Notes under the pieces: model-generated
The model's input: only the letters and a program-made list of their open reading frames with translations
The model's database searches: none
Told to the model about the DNA's origin: nothing
Assembly: GCA_900770225.1 (NCBI GenBank)
Contig: CAAGJU010000348.1
Span: 1-27,434, forward strand
DNA: 27,434 bases
Direction: 5' to 3'
From: Lachnospiraceae bacterium
Lineage (GTDB): Bacteria; Bacillota; Clostridia; Lachnospirales; Lachnospiraceae
Translations under genes and position numbers: made by a program
Part shown: positions 1 through 6,796 of the stretch, one piece after another
Layout: the number at the start of each line of letters is the position of its first letter
Position numbering within the stretch: position 1 is the stretch's first letter

Positions 1-15
1 GCCCGAGTTGAGGGA

Positions 16-48
16 GGATCGCGAGAGCGCGTAGCGCGCAGCGATCCG
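16..48. repeat. GC-rich hairpin, probable end of an interspersed structured element
   Basis: Perfect 7-bp arms GGATCGC (16-22) and GCGATCC (41-47) enclose a nested GCGC-GTA-GCGC stem. The same 33-base hairpin occurs in reverse orientation at 11546-11578 with seven differences, four of which form two compensatory base-pair exchanges, so the structure and not just the sequence is kept. The following bases (TTATCATACTTG) loosely resemble the terminal repeat of the 11530-11799 element. I infer that this is the end of another copy whose remainder lies left of the window. Between here and the prfA stop (169) I see no gene, only weak stem-loops around 85-165. Confidence 0.5.
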
Positions 49-169
49 GTTATCATACTTGTGACACCTATATCATAATATAAATCCTGTCAGCTGCTGA
101 AATGACGTCCGCAGCAGGATGCGGGTGCTGTATCAGCATTAAGTCCTGCATTTGCAGCATTTTTCGATA

Positions 170-1252
170 TCAGGCGCTCTGCTCCTGCATTTTTGCCAGC
201 TTGGCCGCCTGATCGGCAGCGATCAGTGCATCGATCAGTTCATCCAGATCTCCGTCAAGAATGCTGTCAATACGGTGAAGCGTCAGCTTGATTCTGTGAT
301 CTGTCACGCGTCCCTGCGGAAAATTGTATGTTCTGATCTTCTCGGAACGGTCACCCGTACCGATCTGGCTTCTGCGCAGATCCGCCTCTTCTGCATGCCT
401 TTTCTGCTGCTCCATAAAATAGAGCTTGGATCTCAGAAGGGCAAATGCCTTGGCCTTGTTCTGAATCTGGCTCTTTTCCGTCTGTGAATAGATGACGATA
501 CCCGTCGGATAGTGTGTAAGTCTCACCGCGGAATCGGTTGTGTTGACGCACTGGCCGCCGTTACCGGATGCACGCATCACATCGATCCGGACATCCTTAT
601 CCGGTATGTCGATGACAATGTCGTCAGACACCTCCGGTATCACAGCCACCGTCACCGTTGATGTATGGATTCTGCCGCCGGATTCCGTCTCGGGCACCCT
701 CTGCACACGGTGCACACCGCTCTCATACTTCAGTCTTGACCAGGCGCCCTGTCCACGGACCGTGAACGAACATTCCTTGCATCCTCCGATACCGGTTTCC
801 TCGTAGTTGATGAGATCGGTTGACCAGCCTCTTTTCTCGGCGTAGTGCACATACATCCGGTAGATCTCCGATGCAAAGAGAGCCGCTTCATCACCGCCTG
901 CGCCTGCCCTGATCTCAACATTGACATTTCTGTCGTCATTGGGATCCTTCGGAAGAAGAAGCAGATTCAGTTTTTTCTCCAGATCGCCTCTCTGCTTCTT
1001 GGCCGTGTTCAGTTCTTCCCTGAGCATATCCTTCATCTCCGGATCGCTCTCGCTCTCCATCAGCTCGAGACTTTCGGTGATCGTCTGCTCATTTTCTTTA
1101 TACGCAAGATAAGCGTCCGCTATCGGCTGAAGCTCAGCCTGCTGTTTCATCAGTTTCTGCAGCCTTGATGAATCCGCAGCCGTCGCAGGATCACTGAGGC
1201 TTTTCACGGTCTCATCCATCCGCAGTAAGACATCTTCCAGCTGTTCGTACAT
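170..1252 (-). CDS. prfA: Peptide chain release factor 1
   Basis: Class I release factor that reads UAA and UAG in the ribosomal A site and triggers peptidyl-tRNA hydrolysis. At 360 aa it has the normal RF1 length. The N-terminal helical domain (about 1-100) is followed by the RAGAGGDEA signature at 115-123, the codon-recognition tripeptide in PxT form (PET, 187-189, in HRVQRVPETESGGRIHTST), and the catalytic GGQ at 232-234. The RTYNFPQGRVTDHRI block near 305-320 is typical of RF1. The ATG overlaps the prmC stop by one base (TGATG), with a GGAAGGA ribosome site inside prmC, so translation is probably coupled. The neighbour PrmC methylates the Gln of GGQ. No canonical terminator is seen after the gene. 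Confidence 0.97.
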   Translation of the reverse strand: MYEQLEDVLLRMDETVKSLSDPATAADSSRLQKLMKQQAELQPIADAYLAYKENEQTITESLELMESESDPEMKDMLREELNTAKKQRGDLEKKLNLLLLPKDPNDDRNVNVEIRAGAGGDEAALFASEIYRMYVHYAEKRGWSTDLINYEETGIGGCKECSFTVRGQGAWSRLKYESGVHRVQRVPETESGGRIHTSTVTVAVIPEVSDDIVIDIPDKDVRIDVMRASGNGGQCVNTTDSAVRLTHYPTGIVIYSQTEKSQIQNKAKAFALLRSKLYFMEQQKRHAEEADLRRSQIGTGDRSEKIRTYNFPQGRVTDHRIKLTLHRIDSILDGDLDELIDALIAADQAAKLAKMQEQSA

Positions 1253-2103
1253 CAGACCATCCTTCCGACCGCCACGCGGTCATTTCCACCGAGATCCCGG
1301 ATAATCTCCACATCCTGGTACCCGAGTTCTTCCAGTTTATTTTTCATGGCAGCTCCCTGATCATATCCGATTTCCTCAAGAAGCCAGCCGCCCACCTTCA
1401 GGTGGATTCTTGCGAGCTCCGCGATACGGTATTCATAGCGGAGACCGTCGACATCGCCGTCCAGTGCCAGCACCGGCTCGTGATCCCTGACCTCAGGATC
1501 CAGTGTTTTGATCTCATTTGCCGCGATATAGGGAGGATTGGCCGTGATCATATCAAACTCGCCGCCCACATCGTCGAAGAGATCACTCTGTATCCAGTTG
1601 ACCTGTGCGCTGCTGACCCGCATTCTTTCCTGATTTTCCCTGGCGATCTCCAGTGCCTCTTCGGAAATATCCGTACCCACACCGGTTATGGAATGTCTTT
1701 TCAGCAGTGTGAGAAGAATGCACCCGCTGCCGGTACAGAGATCCAGTATGCGCATACCGGGTGAGATCAGCAGTTCCGCCCTCTCGACCAGCGTCTCCGT
1801 ATCCTGACGCGGAATGAGGACAGACGGATTCACATAAAAACAGTTCCCGTAAAACCACGCCTCATGTGTCAGATACTGCACCGGTATCCTCGCCGCTCTC
1901 TTCAGCAGCAGGTCATAATACTGATGTGCATCCTTGAGATCCATGGATTCCCGGGAATGAAGTGAATAAAATGTTCTGTCTATATTTGCTGAATAAGAAA
2001 GAAGAATCCACGCATCCGTCTCAGGTTCGCGGATTCCCTTTGCCGCCAGAAGCTCCGTTCCATAATGAAGCCAGGTATAAAATGATCTGTTAATTTCTTC
2101 CAT
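1252..2103 (-). CDS. prmC: Release factor glutamine N5-methyltransferase
   Basis: Methylates the GGQ glutamine of release factors with S-adenosylmethionine. The 283-aa protein has the N-terminal helical RF-binding domain (about 1-80), the PVQYLTHEAWFYG and VLIPRQDTETLVE blocks, the SAM-binding LDLCTGSGCILL loop (120-131), and the catalytic NPPY motif at 189-192. It lies directly upstream of prfA, its substrate gene, in the order usual for Firmicutes. A strong promoter lies about 66 bases upstream. The start is poorly supported by a Shine-Dalgarno sequence: a 7-bp hairpin (AACCGGC/GCCGGTT, 2113-2129) sits 9 bases before the ATG and only GTAAG separates them. Translation may therefore be low or structure-dependent. 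Confidence 0.95.
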   Translation of the reverse strand: MEEINRSFYTWLHYGTELLAAKGIREPETDAWILLSYSANIDRTFYSLHSRESMDLKDAHQYYDLLLKRAARIPVQYLTHEAWFYGNCFYVNPSVLIPRQDTETLVERAELLISPGMRILDLCTGSGCILLTLLKRHSITGVGTDISEEALEIARENQERMRVSSAQVNWIQSDLFDDVGGEFDMITANPPYIAANEIKTLDPEVRDHEPVLALDGDVDGLRYEYRIAELARIHLKVGGWLLEEIGYDQGAAMKNKLEELGYQDVEIIRDLGGNDRVAVGRMV

Positions 2104-2168
2104 ATACTTACAAACCGGCCCCGCCGGTTCCCGGATACATATAAATTCTCAATGCATACTTCGAATCG

Positions 2169-2197
2169 ATTATAGCTGATTTAATCCCGTATGTAAA
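2169..2197 (-). promoter_or_regulatory. Sigma-A promoter for prmC-prfA
   Basis: On the minus strand: -35 TTTACA (2192-2197), 17-base spacer, -10 TATAAT (2169-2174). The -10 is a perfect match and the -35 is 5 of 6. Transcription would start near 2162 and give a leader of about 60 bases. Confidence 0.8.
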
Positions 2198-2222
2198 CGG
2201 AAGCAACTATCCGGATACAGCA

Positions 2223-2258
2223 GAAGAGACTGCCGCAGAGATCTGCGACAGCCTCTTC
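2223..2258 (-). terminator. Strong hairpin after rpmE, no U-tract
   Basis: A 16-bp stem with the 4-base loop ATCT lies 22 bases after the rpmE stop. Two positions are G-U pairs when read as minus-strand RNA but would be A-C mismatches on the plus strand, so the fold fits transcripts of rpmE. The 3' flank (TGCTGTATCC) has no T-run. It may be a 3'-end stabiliser or a non-canonical terminator. Confidence 0.55.
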
Positions 2259-2280
2259 CCCCATCTTCTTACTGTCCGGA

Positions 2281-2487
2281 TTACTTATTACCCAGACCGT
2301 ATTTCTTATTGAATGCCTCGATACGTCCACGAGCCGCAACAGCCTTCTGCTGTCCGGTGTAGAACGGATGGCATTTGGAACATACCTCGACGTGGATCTC
2401 CTTCTTTGTGGAGCCTACGACGAAAGTATTTCCACAGTTGCAGGTAACCGTAGCCTGATAATACTGCGGATGAATTCCTTCCTTCAT
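2281..2487 (-). CDS. rpmE: 50S ribosomal protein L31, zinc-binding type
   Basis: Small ribosomal large-subunit protein of 68 aa from the ATG at 2487. That start is preferred over a GTG three codons upstream because GAAGAGGTG sits 6 bases before it. The fold is the zinc (C+) form of L31: CNCGN near the N-terminus and CSKCHPFYTG further on supply the CxC and CxxC ligands, and the protein ends FNKKYGLGNK as in Bacillus RpmE. The position between rho and prmC-prfA is the classical Firmicutes order. It has its own promoter (2575-2603) and is followed by a strong hairpin. Zinc-dependent control of L31 paralogues is known elsewhere, but no Zur box is obvious here. Confidence 0.96.
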   Translation of the reverse strand: MKEGIHPQYYQATVTCNCGNTFVVGSTKKEIHVEVCSKCHPFYTGQQKAVAARGRIEAFNKKYGLGNK

Positions 2488-2574
2488 GATTTTCACCTCT
2501 TCCTGTTATTTCTGGTTGAATGGAACACTGTGTCTCAGCACATGGTACATGCGCATCTGATTGACAGCTTTTTC

Positions 2575-2603
2575 AGCATAGCACAACGTCTTTCGCTCTT
2601 CAA
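2575..2603 (-). promoter_or_regulatory. Promoter for rpmE
   Basis: Minus strand -35 TTGAAG (2598-2603), 17-base spacer, -10 TATGCT (2575-2580) with an extended TGC just before the -10. The leader is about 80 bases. Confidence 0.6.
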
Positions 2604-2645
2604 GAAAAATCAGCGAAAATTTGCAAATCGTAAAATCTGCAAACA

Positions 2646-2660
2646 TTTACATTTTGTAAA
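2646..2660. promoter_or_regulatory. AT-rich palindrome between rho and rpmE
   Basis: TTTACATTTTGTAAA is a 15-base palindrome with 6-bp arms, directly after the rho stop and about 45 bases upstream of the rpmE -35. A second, looser inverted pair (TTTGCAAAT ... TGCAAA, about 2620-2643) lies beside it. It could be an operator for rpmE or part of the rho 3' end. There is no proof of either. Confidence 0.3.
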
Positions 2661-2669
2661 CATCTGTCA

Positions 2670-4577
2670 TCAGATGATCCGTGACTTCCTGAGCATCATG
2701 ACGAGTTCCCGGTTGTTCTTCGTATGCGCAAACATATTCAGAATATTCTCGCCGGCTTCCTCTGCCCGCATGCCCACGAGTGCGCGGCGCATGTTCGTCA
2801 CGGCCTCCTGTTCATCCGGTGTAAGAAGCAGATCCTCGCGGCGCGTTCCTGACCTTGCGAGATCGATGGCAGGGAATACGCGGCGTTCCTGCAGTTTGCG
2901 GTCCAGGAAAAGCTCCATATTGCCGGTTCCCTTGAATTCCTCATAGACGACGTCATCCATTTTGCTGCCTGTATCGACCAGAGCTGTCGCCAGGATCGTC
3001 AGACTTCCGCCGCCGCGGATATTGCGCGCCGCACCGAAGAATTTCTTCGGCATATGGAGTGCTGCCGGATCAAGACCGCCGGAGAGTGTTCTCCCGCTCG
3101 GCGGAACGACCTGGTTATTTGCCCTCGCAAGACGGGTGATCGAATCGGTAAAAATAATGACATCCCTTCCCGCTTCGACCATTCGCTTCGCGCGCTCGAT
3201 CGTCATCTCGGCCACTTTCTTGTGATGCTCCGGAAGCTCATCGAACGTGGAGAACAGCACTTCCACATTCATGCCTGTCACTGTATCGATCATGTCCGTC
3301 ACCTCTTCGGGACGTTCATCGATCAGAAGGATCATGACATGCATCTCCGGATTATTGGCAAGAACTGCCTGTGCCATCTGCTTGAGCAGCGTTGTCTTAC
3401 CTGCCTTCGGCGGTGAAACGATAAGACCTCTCTGTCCCTTGCCGATCGGGCTGACCAGATCAACGATCCTCATGGCTGTGCTCCCGCCCGGGTGCTCCAG
3501 TCTGATCCTCTCATCCGGAAATACCGGAACCAGCGTCTCAAAGGCCGGACGGCTGACCGCTTTTTCTGGATCTTCATCGTTAACGGAAGTTACGTAGAGA
3601 AGGGCATTATATTTTTCATTGCCGCTGTTTGATCTGACATTGCCGGTGACCATATCGCCGGTGCGCAGACGGAACTTGCGGATCTGTGAAGGTGATACGT
3701 AGACATCGTCCTCGCCCGGGAGGAAATTCTCCGATCTGAGGAAGCCGTAGCCCTCCGTCATGATCTCCAGCACGCCTCTCACAGACTCTCCCGTATCAAG
3801 TTCCCGGATCTCCGGTTTGATGTTCAGCGAATTGCGGGAGCGGGACTCCCTTGTCTGCCTCTGCTGAGACTGGTCAGCATTCTGACTTTCCCGGGTATTT
3901 CTCCTCGATACCGGACGTGTCTCCACATCGGCGTCACTGTCTTCAGAGACAACTGTCCTGTTCCTCGGAGAGACGTTTCTGTCCTCAGAGACAGCTGTCC
4001 TGTTCCTCGGAGAGACGTTTCTGTCCTCAGAAGCAGCTGTCCTGTTCCTCGGAGAGGCGTTTCTGACAGAAGATGTATTTCTCACGGATCTGCTCTTTCG
4101 CTCGGCAGACCTGTCTGTATCCTCCTGACCGGACTGACGGACTGCCTGATGTGTTCTGTCCATATCCTCCTGGCCTGAACGACGACCTGTCTGACGCGAT
4201 CTCCCTGTCGTTCCAGTTTTTCCGGCAGTACGACGTGCTGATCTGGGCGCAGCATCCGTTTTGTCTGCTGTTTTCCGGGAAGTTTTCTTCGTCTTATCCG
4301 GATTTTCGGTTACAGCATTTTCCCCGAATTCCCCGTCTCCTTCCCCGACAGCATCCGGTACCTCCTGAGACGCAGACACATCGGCTGCCTCTCCGGAATT
4401 TCTGCTGTCATTCTGTCCGGCTATCTGCCTGTCTTTTTCATCCTCTTCCAGCAGGCGGTCGATCAGGGCCCCTTTTCTCAAAGCCGAAATGCCGTCAATC
4501 CCACGCTGTTTTGCGATGGCACGCAGCTCTTTCAACGGCAGCGATTCATATCGCTGTTTCATGATAAAACTATCCAT
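2670..4577 (-). CDS. rho: Transcription termination factor Rho with long disordered insertion
   Basis: Hexameric RNA-dependent ATPase/helicase that ends transcription. The start is taken at the second ATG (4577, about 635 aa) because GGAGAG precedes it; an upstream in-frame ATG at 4589 lacks such a site. Domains in order: Rho_N/SAP helices (LPLKELRAIAKQRGIDGISA, residues about 13-32), a low-complexity Ser/Arg/Asp/Thr-rich insertion of roughly 190 residues, the cold-shock RNA-binding domain (GVLEIMTEGYGFLRS), and the ATPase with P-loop SPPKAGKTTLLKQ, Walker B MILLIDERPEE, and the GSKMDDVVYEEFKGTGN loop. Bacillus Rho is about 430 aa, so the insertion explains the extra length. It carries three 14-residue repeats (SPRNRT..SEDRNV). 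The tRNA operon lies upstream; no clear rho promoter was found in 4578-4853. Confidence 0.96.
   Translation of the reverse strand: MDSFIMKQRYESLPLKELRAIAKQRGIDGISALRKGALIDRLLEEDEKDRQIAGQNDSRNSGEAADVSASQEVPDAVGEGDGEFGENAVTENPDKTKKTSRKTADKTDAAPRSARRTAGKTGTTGRSRQTGRRSGQEDMDRTHQAVRQSGQEDTDRSAERKSRSVRNTSSVRNASPRNRTAASEDRNVSPRNRTAVSEDRNVSPRNRTVVSEDSDADVETRPVSRRNTRESQNADQSQQRQTRESRSRNSLNIKPEIRELDTGESVRGVLEIMTEGYGFLRSENFLPGEDDVYVSPSQIRKFRLRTGDMVTGNVRSNSGNEKYNALLYVTSVNDEDPEKAVSRPAFETLVPVFPDERIRLEHPGGSTAMRIVDLVSPIGKGQRGLIVSPPKAGKTTLLKQMAQAVLANNPEMHVMILLIDERPEEVTDMIDTVTGMNVEVLFSTFDELPEHHKKVAEMTIERAKRMVEAGRDVIIFTDSITRLARANNQVVPPSGRTLSGGLDPAALHMPKKFFGAARNIRGGGSLTILATALVDTGSKMDDVVYEEFKGTGNMELFLDRKLQERRVFPAIDLARSGTRREDLLLTPDEQEAVTNMRRALVGMRAEEAGENILNMFAHTKNNRELVMMLRKSRII
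3937..4062. repeat. Three 42-bp tandem repeats inside rho
   Basis: Units at 3937-3978, 3979-4020 and 4021-4062 are each 42 bp and nearly identical. They keep the rho frame and encode the 14-aa unit SPRNRT(A/V)(A/V)SED. They lie wholly within the disordered insertion. Confidence 0.9.
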
Positions 4578-4798
4578 AAAACTCTCCATTCCGCCGCTTT
4601 AATCGACGGCACAAAATAATAATGAAAATCTCAGTCCAGTCTGTCATCCGTTCTGACGACGTCTGTGTCTGAATATTCATCCATTTCAATTGCTGAACTT
4701 GTGATAACCTGTAACACTGTATTCTGAAGAAAAGTTACGATAACGATACATAAAATTTGTCATACGGGTGAATCGAAACAATGAACATTTGAAATGTC

Positions 4799-4816
4799 CA
4801 CCGGCGATGTCCGGTG
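4799..4816 (-). terminator. Weak hairpin after the tRNA cluster
   Basis: CACCGG/CCGGTG arms with a 6-base loop lie about 40 bases past the 3' end of tRNA-Leu. No clear T-run follows on the minus strand, and a small palindrome ACATTTGAAATGT comes next. This is the only terminator-like structure in the 276 bases between tRNA-Leu and rho. Confidence 0.3.
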
Positions 4817-4853
4817 AAAAATATGTCGATGATGCCTGATGATAAGTAAGCTA

Positions 4854-4935
4854 TGCAGCTAACAGGACTCGAACCTGCACGGTATGAACCAATGGAACCT
4901 AAATCCATCGCGTCTGCCAATTCCGCCATAGCTGC
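4854..4935 (-). tRNA. tRNA-Leu (anticodon TAG)
   Basis: 82 bases with acceptor GCAGCTA/TAGCTGC, discriminator A, anticodon stem ATGGA/TCCAT around loop TTTAGGT, a long variable arm (class II) and T-loop GGTTCGAGTCC. CCA is not encoded. Last gene of the tRNA cluster. Confidence 0.95.
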
Positions 4936-5002
4936 CTGTGTCGGATATGGTTTAACAGAAAACGGACGCTTTCTTCAAGTGAATAGCGTCCGTCCGTCTG
5001 CG

Positions 5003-5075
5003 TGAAGCATCGGGGACTCGAACCCCGGACAACTTGATTAAAAGTCAAGTGCTCTACCACCTGAGCTAATGCTCC
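5003..5075 (-). tRNA. tRNA-Lys (anticodon TTT)
   Basis: 73 bases. Acceptor GGAGCAT/ATGCTTC with one G-U pair, anticodon stem CTTGA/TCAAG, loop CTTTTAA, T-arm GGGGTTCGAGTCCCC. No encoded CCA. Confidence 0.95.
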
Positions 5076-5081
5076 ATATTA

Positions 5082-5154
5082 CTGGGCCAGCTGGATTCGA
5101 ACCAGCGAATACAGCAGTCAAAGTGCTGTGCCTTAGCCCCTTGGCGATGGCCCA
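5082..5154 (-). tRNA. tRNA-Gln (anticodon TTG)
   Basis: 73 bases. Acceptor TGGGCCA/TGGCCCA, discriminator G, anticodon stem CAGCA/TGCTG, loop CTTTGAC. The U1-A72 start pair is typical of tRNA-Gln. No encoded CCA. Confidence 0.95.
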
Positions 5155-5182
5155 ACACAATCGCCGTCCGAATAACCGGCAG

Positions 5183-5257
5183 GGTGGATAGAGGGATTCG
5201 AACCCACGATCTCCAGAGCCACAATCTGGCGCGTTAACCAACTACGCTATATCCACC
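5183..5257 (-). tRNA. tRNA-His (anticodon GTG)
   Basis: 75 bases including the G-1 that identifies tRNA-His, which faces discriminator C. Acceptor GTGGATA/TATCCAC, anticodon stem CCAGA/TCTGG, loop TTGTGGC. No encoded CCA. Confidence 0.95.
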
Positions 5258-5276
5258 ATATATATTTAGAACAGAC

Positions 5277-5350
<74 letters not shown>

Positions 5351-5353
5351 AGA

Positions 5354-5424
5354 AGCAGGTGATGGGAATCGAACCCACGTATCCAGCTTGGAAGGCTGGT
5401 GTTCTACCATTGAACTACACCTGC
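5354..5424 (-). tRNA. tRNA-Gly (anticodon TCC)
   Basis: 71 bases. Acceptor GCAGGTG/CACCTGC, discriminator T, anticodon stem CCAGC/GCTGG, loop CTTCCAA. It is separated from tRNA-Arg by only three bases. Confidence 0.95.
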
Positions 5425-5432
5425 AGATACCA

Positions 5433-5507
5433 TCGGGGTGACAAGATTCGAACTTGCGGCCTCCTGCTCCCAAAGCAGGCGCTCTAGCCAAACTGAGCCA
5501 CACCCCG
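5433..5507 (-). tRNA. tRNA-Pro (anticodon TGG)
   Basis: 75 bases. Acceptor CGGGGTG/CACCCCG, discriminator A, anticodon stem CCTGC/GCAGG, loop TTTGGGA. First gene of the seven-tRNA transcript, about 29 bases from the promoter -10. Confidence 0.95.
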
Positions 5508-5535
5508 AAATCCGCCTTTGCCCGACGCAACGACT

Positions 5536-5564
5536 AGTATACTTGAAGACAGATCAGATGTCAA
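5536..5564 (-). promoter_or_regulatory. Strong promoter of the tRNA operon
   Basis: Minus strand -35 TTGACA (5559-5564, perfect), 17-base spacer, -10 TATACT (5536-5541, 5 of 6). An AT-rich stretch upstream (5565-5615, with a repeated AAAATTTTCCGT) could act as an UP element. This is the expected strength for a stable-RNA promoter. Confidence 0.88.
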
Positions 5565-5647
5565 TAAAAATTCTCAGATTCTTCCACGCAAAATTTTCCG
5601 TAAAATTTTCCGTTCGCTTTTTGCCGGCCACAGCTGCACATGGCTCA

Positions 5648-5665
5648 GAAAGTATCTGTACTTTC
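5648..5665 (-). terminator. Small hairpin after the phosphodiesterase gene
   Basis: GAAAGTA/TACTTTC with the 4-base loop CAGA (as minus RNA) lies 3 bases after the stop codon. There is no T-run. It could be a weak terminator or an mRNA end stabiliser. Confidence 0.3.
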
Positions 5666-5668
5666 ACC

Positions 5669-6181
5669 TCAGAGTTCTTTCATCTGAACAGTCATCTTCG
5701 CCCCGTCCACTTCAATAATACTGTATGACGACTTTCTGCTCTTCTGATACGGGCGGCCGAGAGATCCGGGATTCACGATATAGCGGACACTTCCTTTTTC
5801 CCCGGATTTTGCACGGCAGTCCTCCAGGAGCGGAATGTGCGTATGTCCGAACAGCACCACATTGGCGCCCCTGCGGTTCCCCTCCTCAAATAACGCCGCT
5901 GTCGTCTGGCGAACGCCGTAGCGGTCACCGTGCACCATCCAGAACCTGACGTCTTCCACCCGCATCTCAATTTCCTGCGGCAGCTGTGTGAAAAAATCGC
6001 AGTTTCCGCAGACAATGAAACACTGCGCGCCCCGCGCCGCCTCCCATACATCGTGTTCCGACGTCTCGAGATCTCCGCAGCAGAAAAGAATGTCTGCACC
6101 ATTTTCTCTGATATAGGCGGCTTTCAGGCGCTCGAGTCCGATCTCTCCGTGAAGATCACTGACCACCAGTATTTTCTTCAT
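5669..6181 (-). CDS. YfcE/MJ0936-family metallophosphodiesterase
   Basis: Cytoplasmic calcineurin-type phosphodiesterase of 170 aa, the usual size for the family. Metal and catalytic motifs are complete: SDLHGE (D9, H11), CGDLE (D37), CGNCD (N60), VHGDR (H84) and FGHTH (H113, H115), followed by NPGSLGRPYQ. Family members hydrolyse phosphodiesters in vitro, but the natural substrate is generally unknown. It is the last gene of a three-gene unit: rdgB ends three bases upstream, and its last codons (GAGAGGGGG) form the ribosome site of this gene. The rdgB plus YfcE pairing is common in Clostridia and suggests a nucleotide clean-up role, which is an inference. Confidence 0.88.
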   Translation of the reverse strand: MKKILVVSDLHGEIGLERLKAAYIRENGADILFCCGDLETSEHDVWEAARGAQCFIVCGNCDFFTQLPQEIEMRVEDVRFWMVHGDRYGVRQTTAALFEEGNRRGANVVLFGHTHIPLLEDCRAKSGEKGSVRYIVNPGSLGRPYQKSRKSSYSIIEVDGAKMTVQMKEL

Positions 6182-6184
6182 GGC

Positions 6185-6796
6185 TTACCCCCTCTCTCCG
6201 AACAGCTCCACAGCCATCGCCCTCAGGGCTTTTCCGCGATGACTGATGCGGTTTTTCTCATCCGGCGGAAGCTCAGCCGTGCTCACGCTCATATCCGGCA
6301 GCATAAAGATCGGATCGTAGCCGAAACCGTTTTCTCCGCGTTCTTCATATCCGATCCTGCCCTCTATCACACCGCGGACCGTCTTCTCCGTTCCGTCGGG
6401 AAGCACAGCGGCAATCGCGTCGACGAACCTCGCCGTTCGCTTTTCCACCGGGACATCCTTCAGATTTTCGATGATCTGCGCATTCTTCACATGATAAGAC
6501 GTATCTCTTCCCATCCAGCGCGCCGACAGCACGCCCGGCATGCCGTCCATGGCATCAACGACGAGTCCTGAATCGTCCGCCAGCACCACGGCGTCTTTAT
6601 ACTGTTCCGGCAGTTTTTCATGCACTGCTCTGGCCTTGATCAGTGCATTTTCTTCAAACGTCTTACCGTTTTCGTCGGGATCGGAAACAATCCCCGCCTC
6701 CCTCATGGAGAGGATCTCCGCCCCATACCCGCCAAGGATCTCACGGATCTCGCGCATTTTATCCTTATTTCCTGTTGCAAAAATAATCGTCTTCAC
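6185..6796 (-). CDS. rdgB: XTP/dITP diphosphatase (non-canonical purine NTPase)
   Basis: Hydrolyses dITP, ITP and XTP to monophosphates and pyrophosphate, keeping deaminated purines out of DNA and RNA. The 203-aa HAM1 fold shows TGNKDKMREI at 8-17, EENALIKARAV, and the LADDSGLVVDAMDGMPGVLS metal-binding block, plus GFGYDPIF and a SHRGKALRA C-terminal motif. The start codon is GTG (6794-6796), with AGGAG seven bases upstream, inside the 3' end of the methyltransferase gene. The overlap is 32 bases. No promoter of its own is evident. Confidence 0.95.
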   Translation of the reverse strand: MKTIIFATGNKDKMREIREILGGYGAEILSMREAGIVSDPDENGKTFEENALIKARAVHEKLPEQYKDAVVLADDSGLVVDAMDGMPGVLSARWMGRDTSYHVKNAQIIENLKDVPVEKRTARFVDAIAAVLPDGTEKTVRGVIEGRIGYEERGENGFGYDPIFMLPDMSVSTAELPPDEKNRISHRGKALRAMAVELFGERG

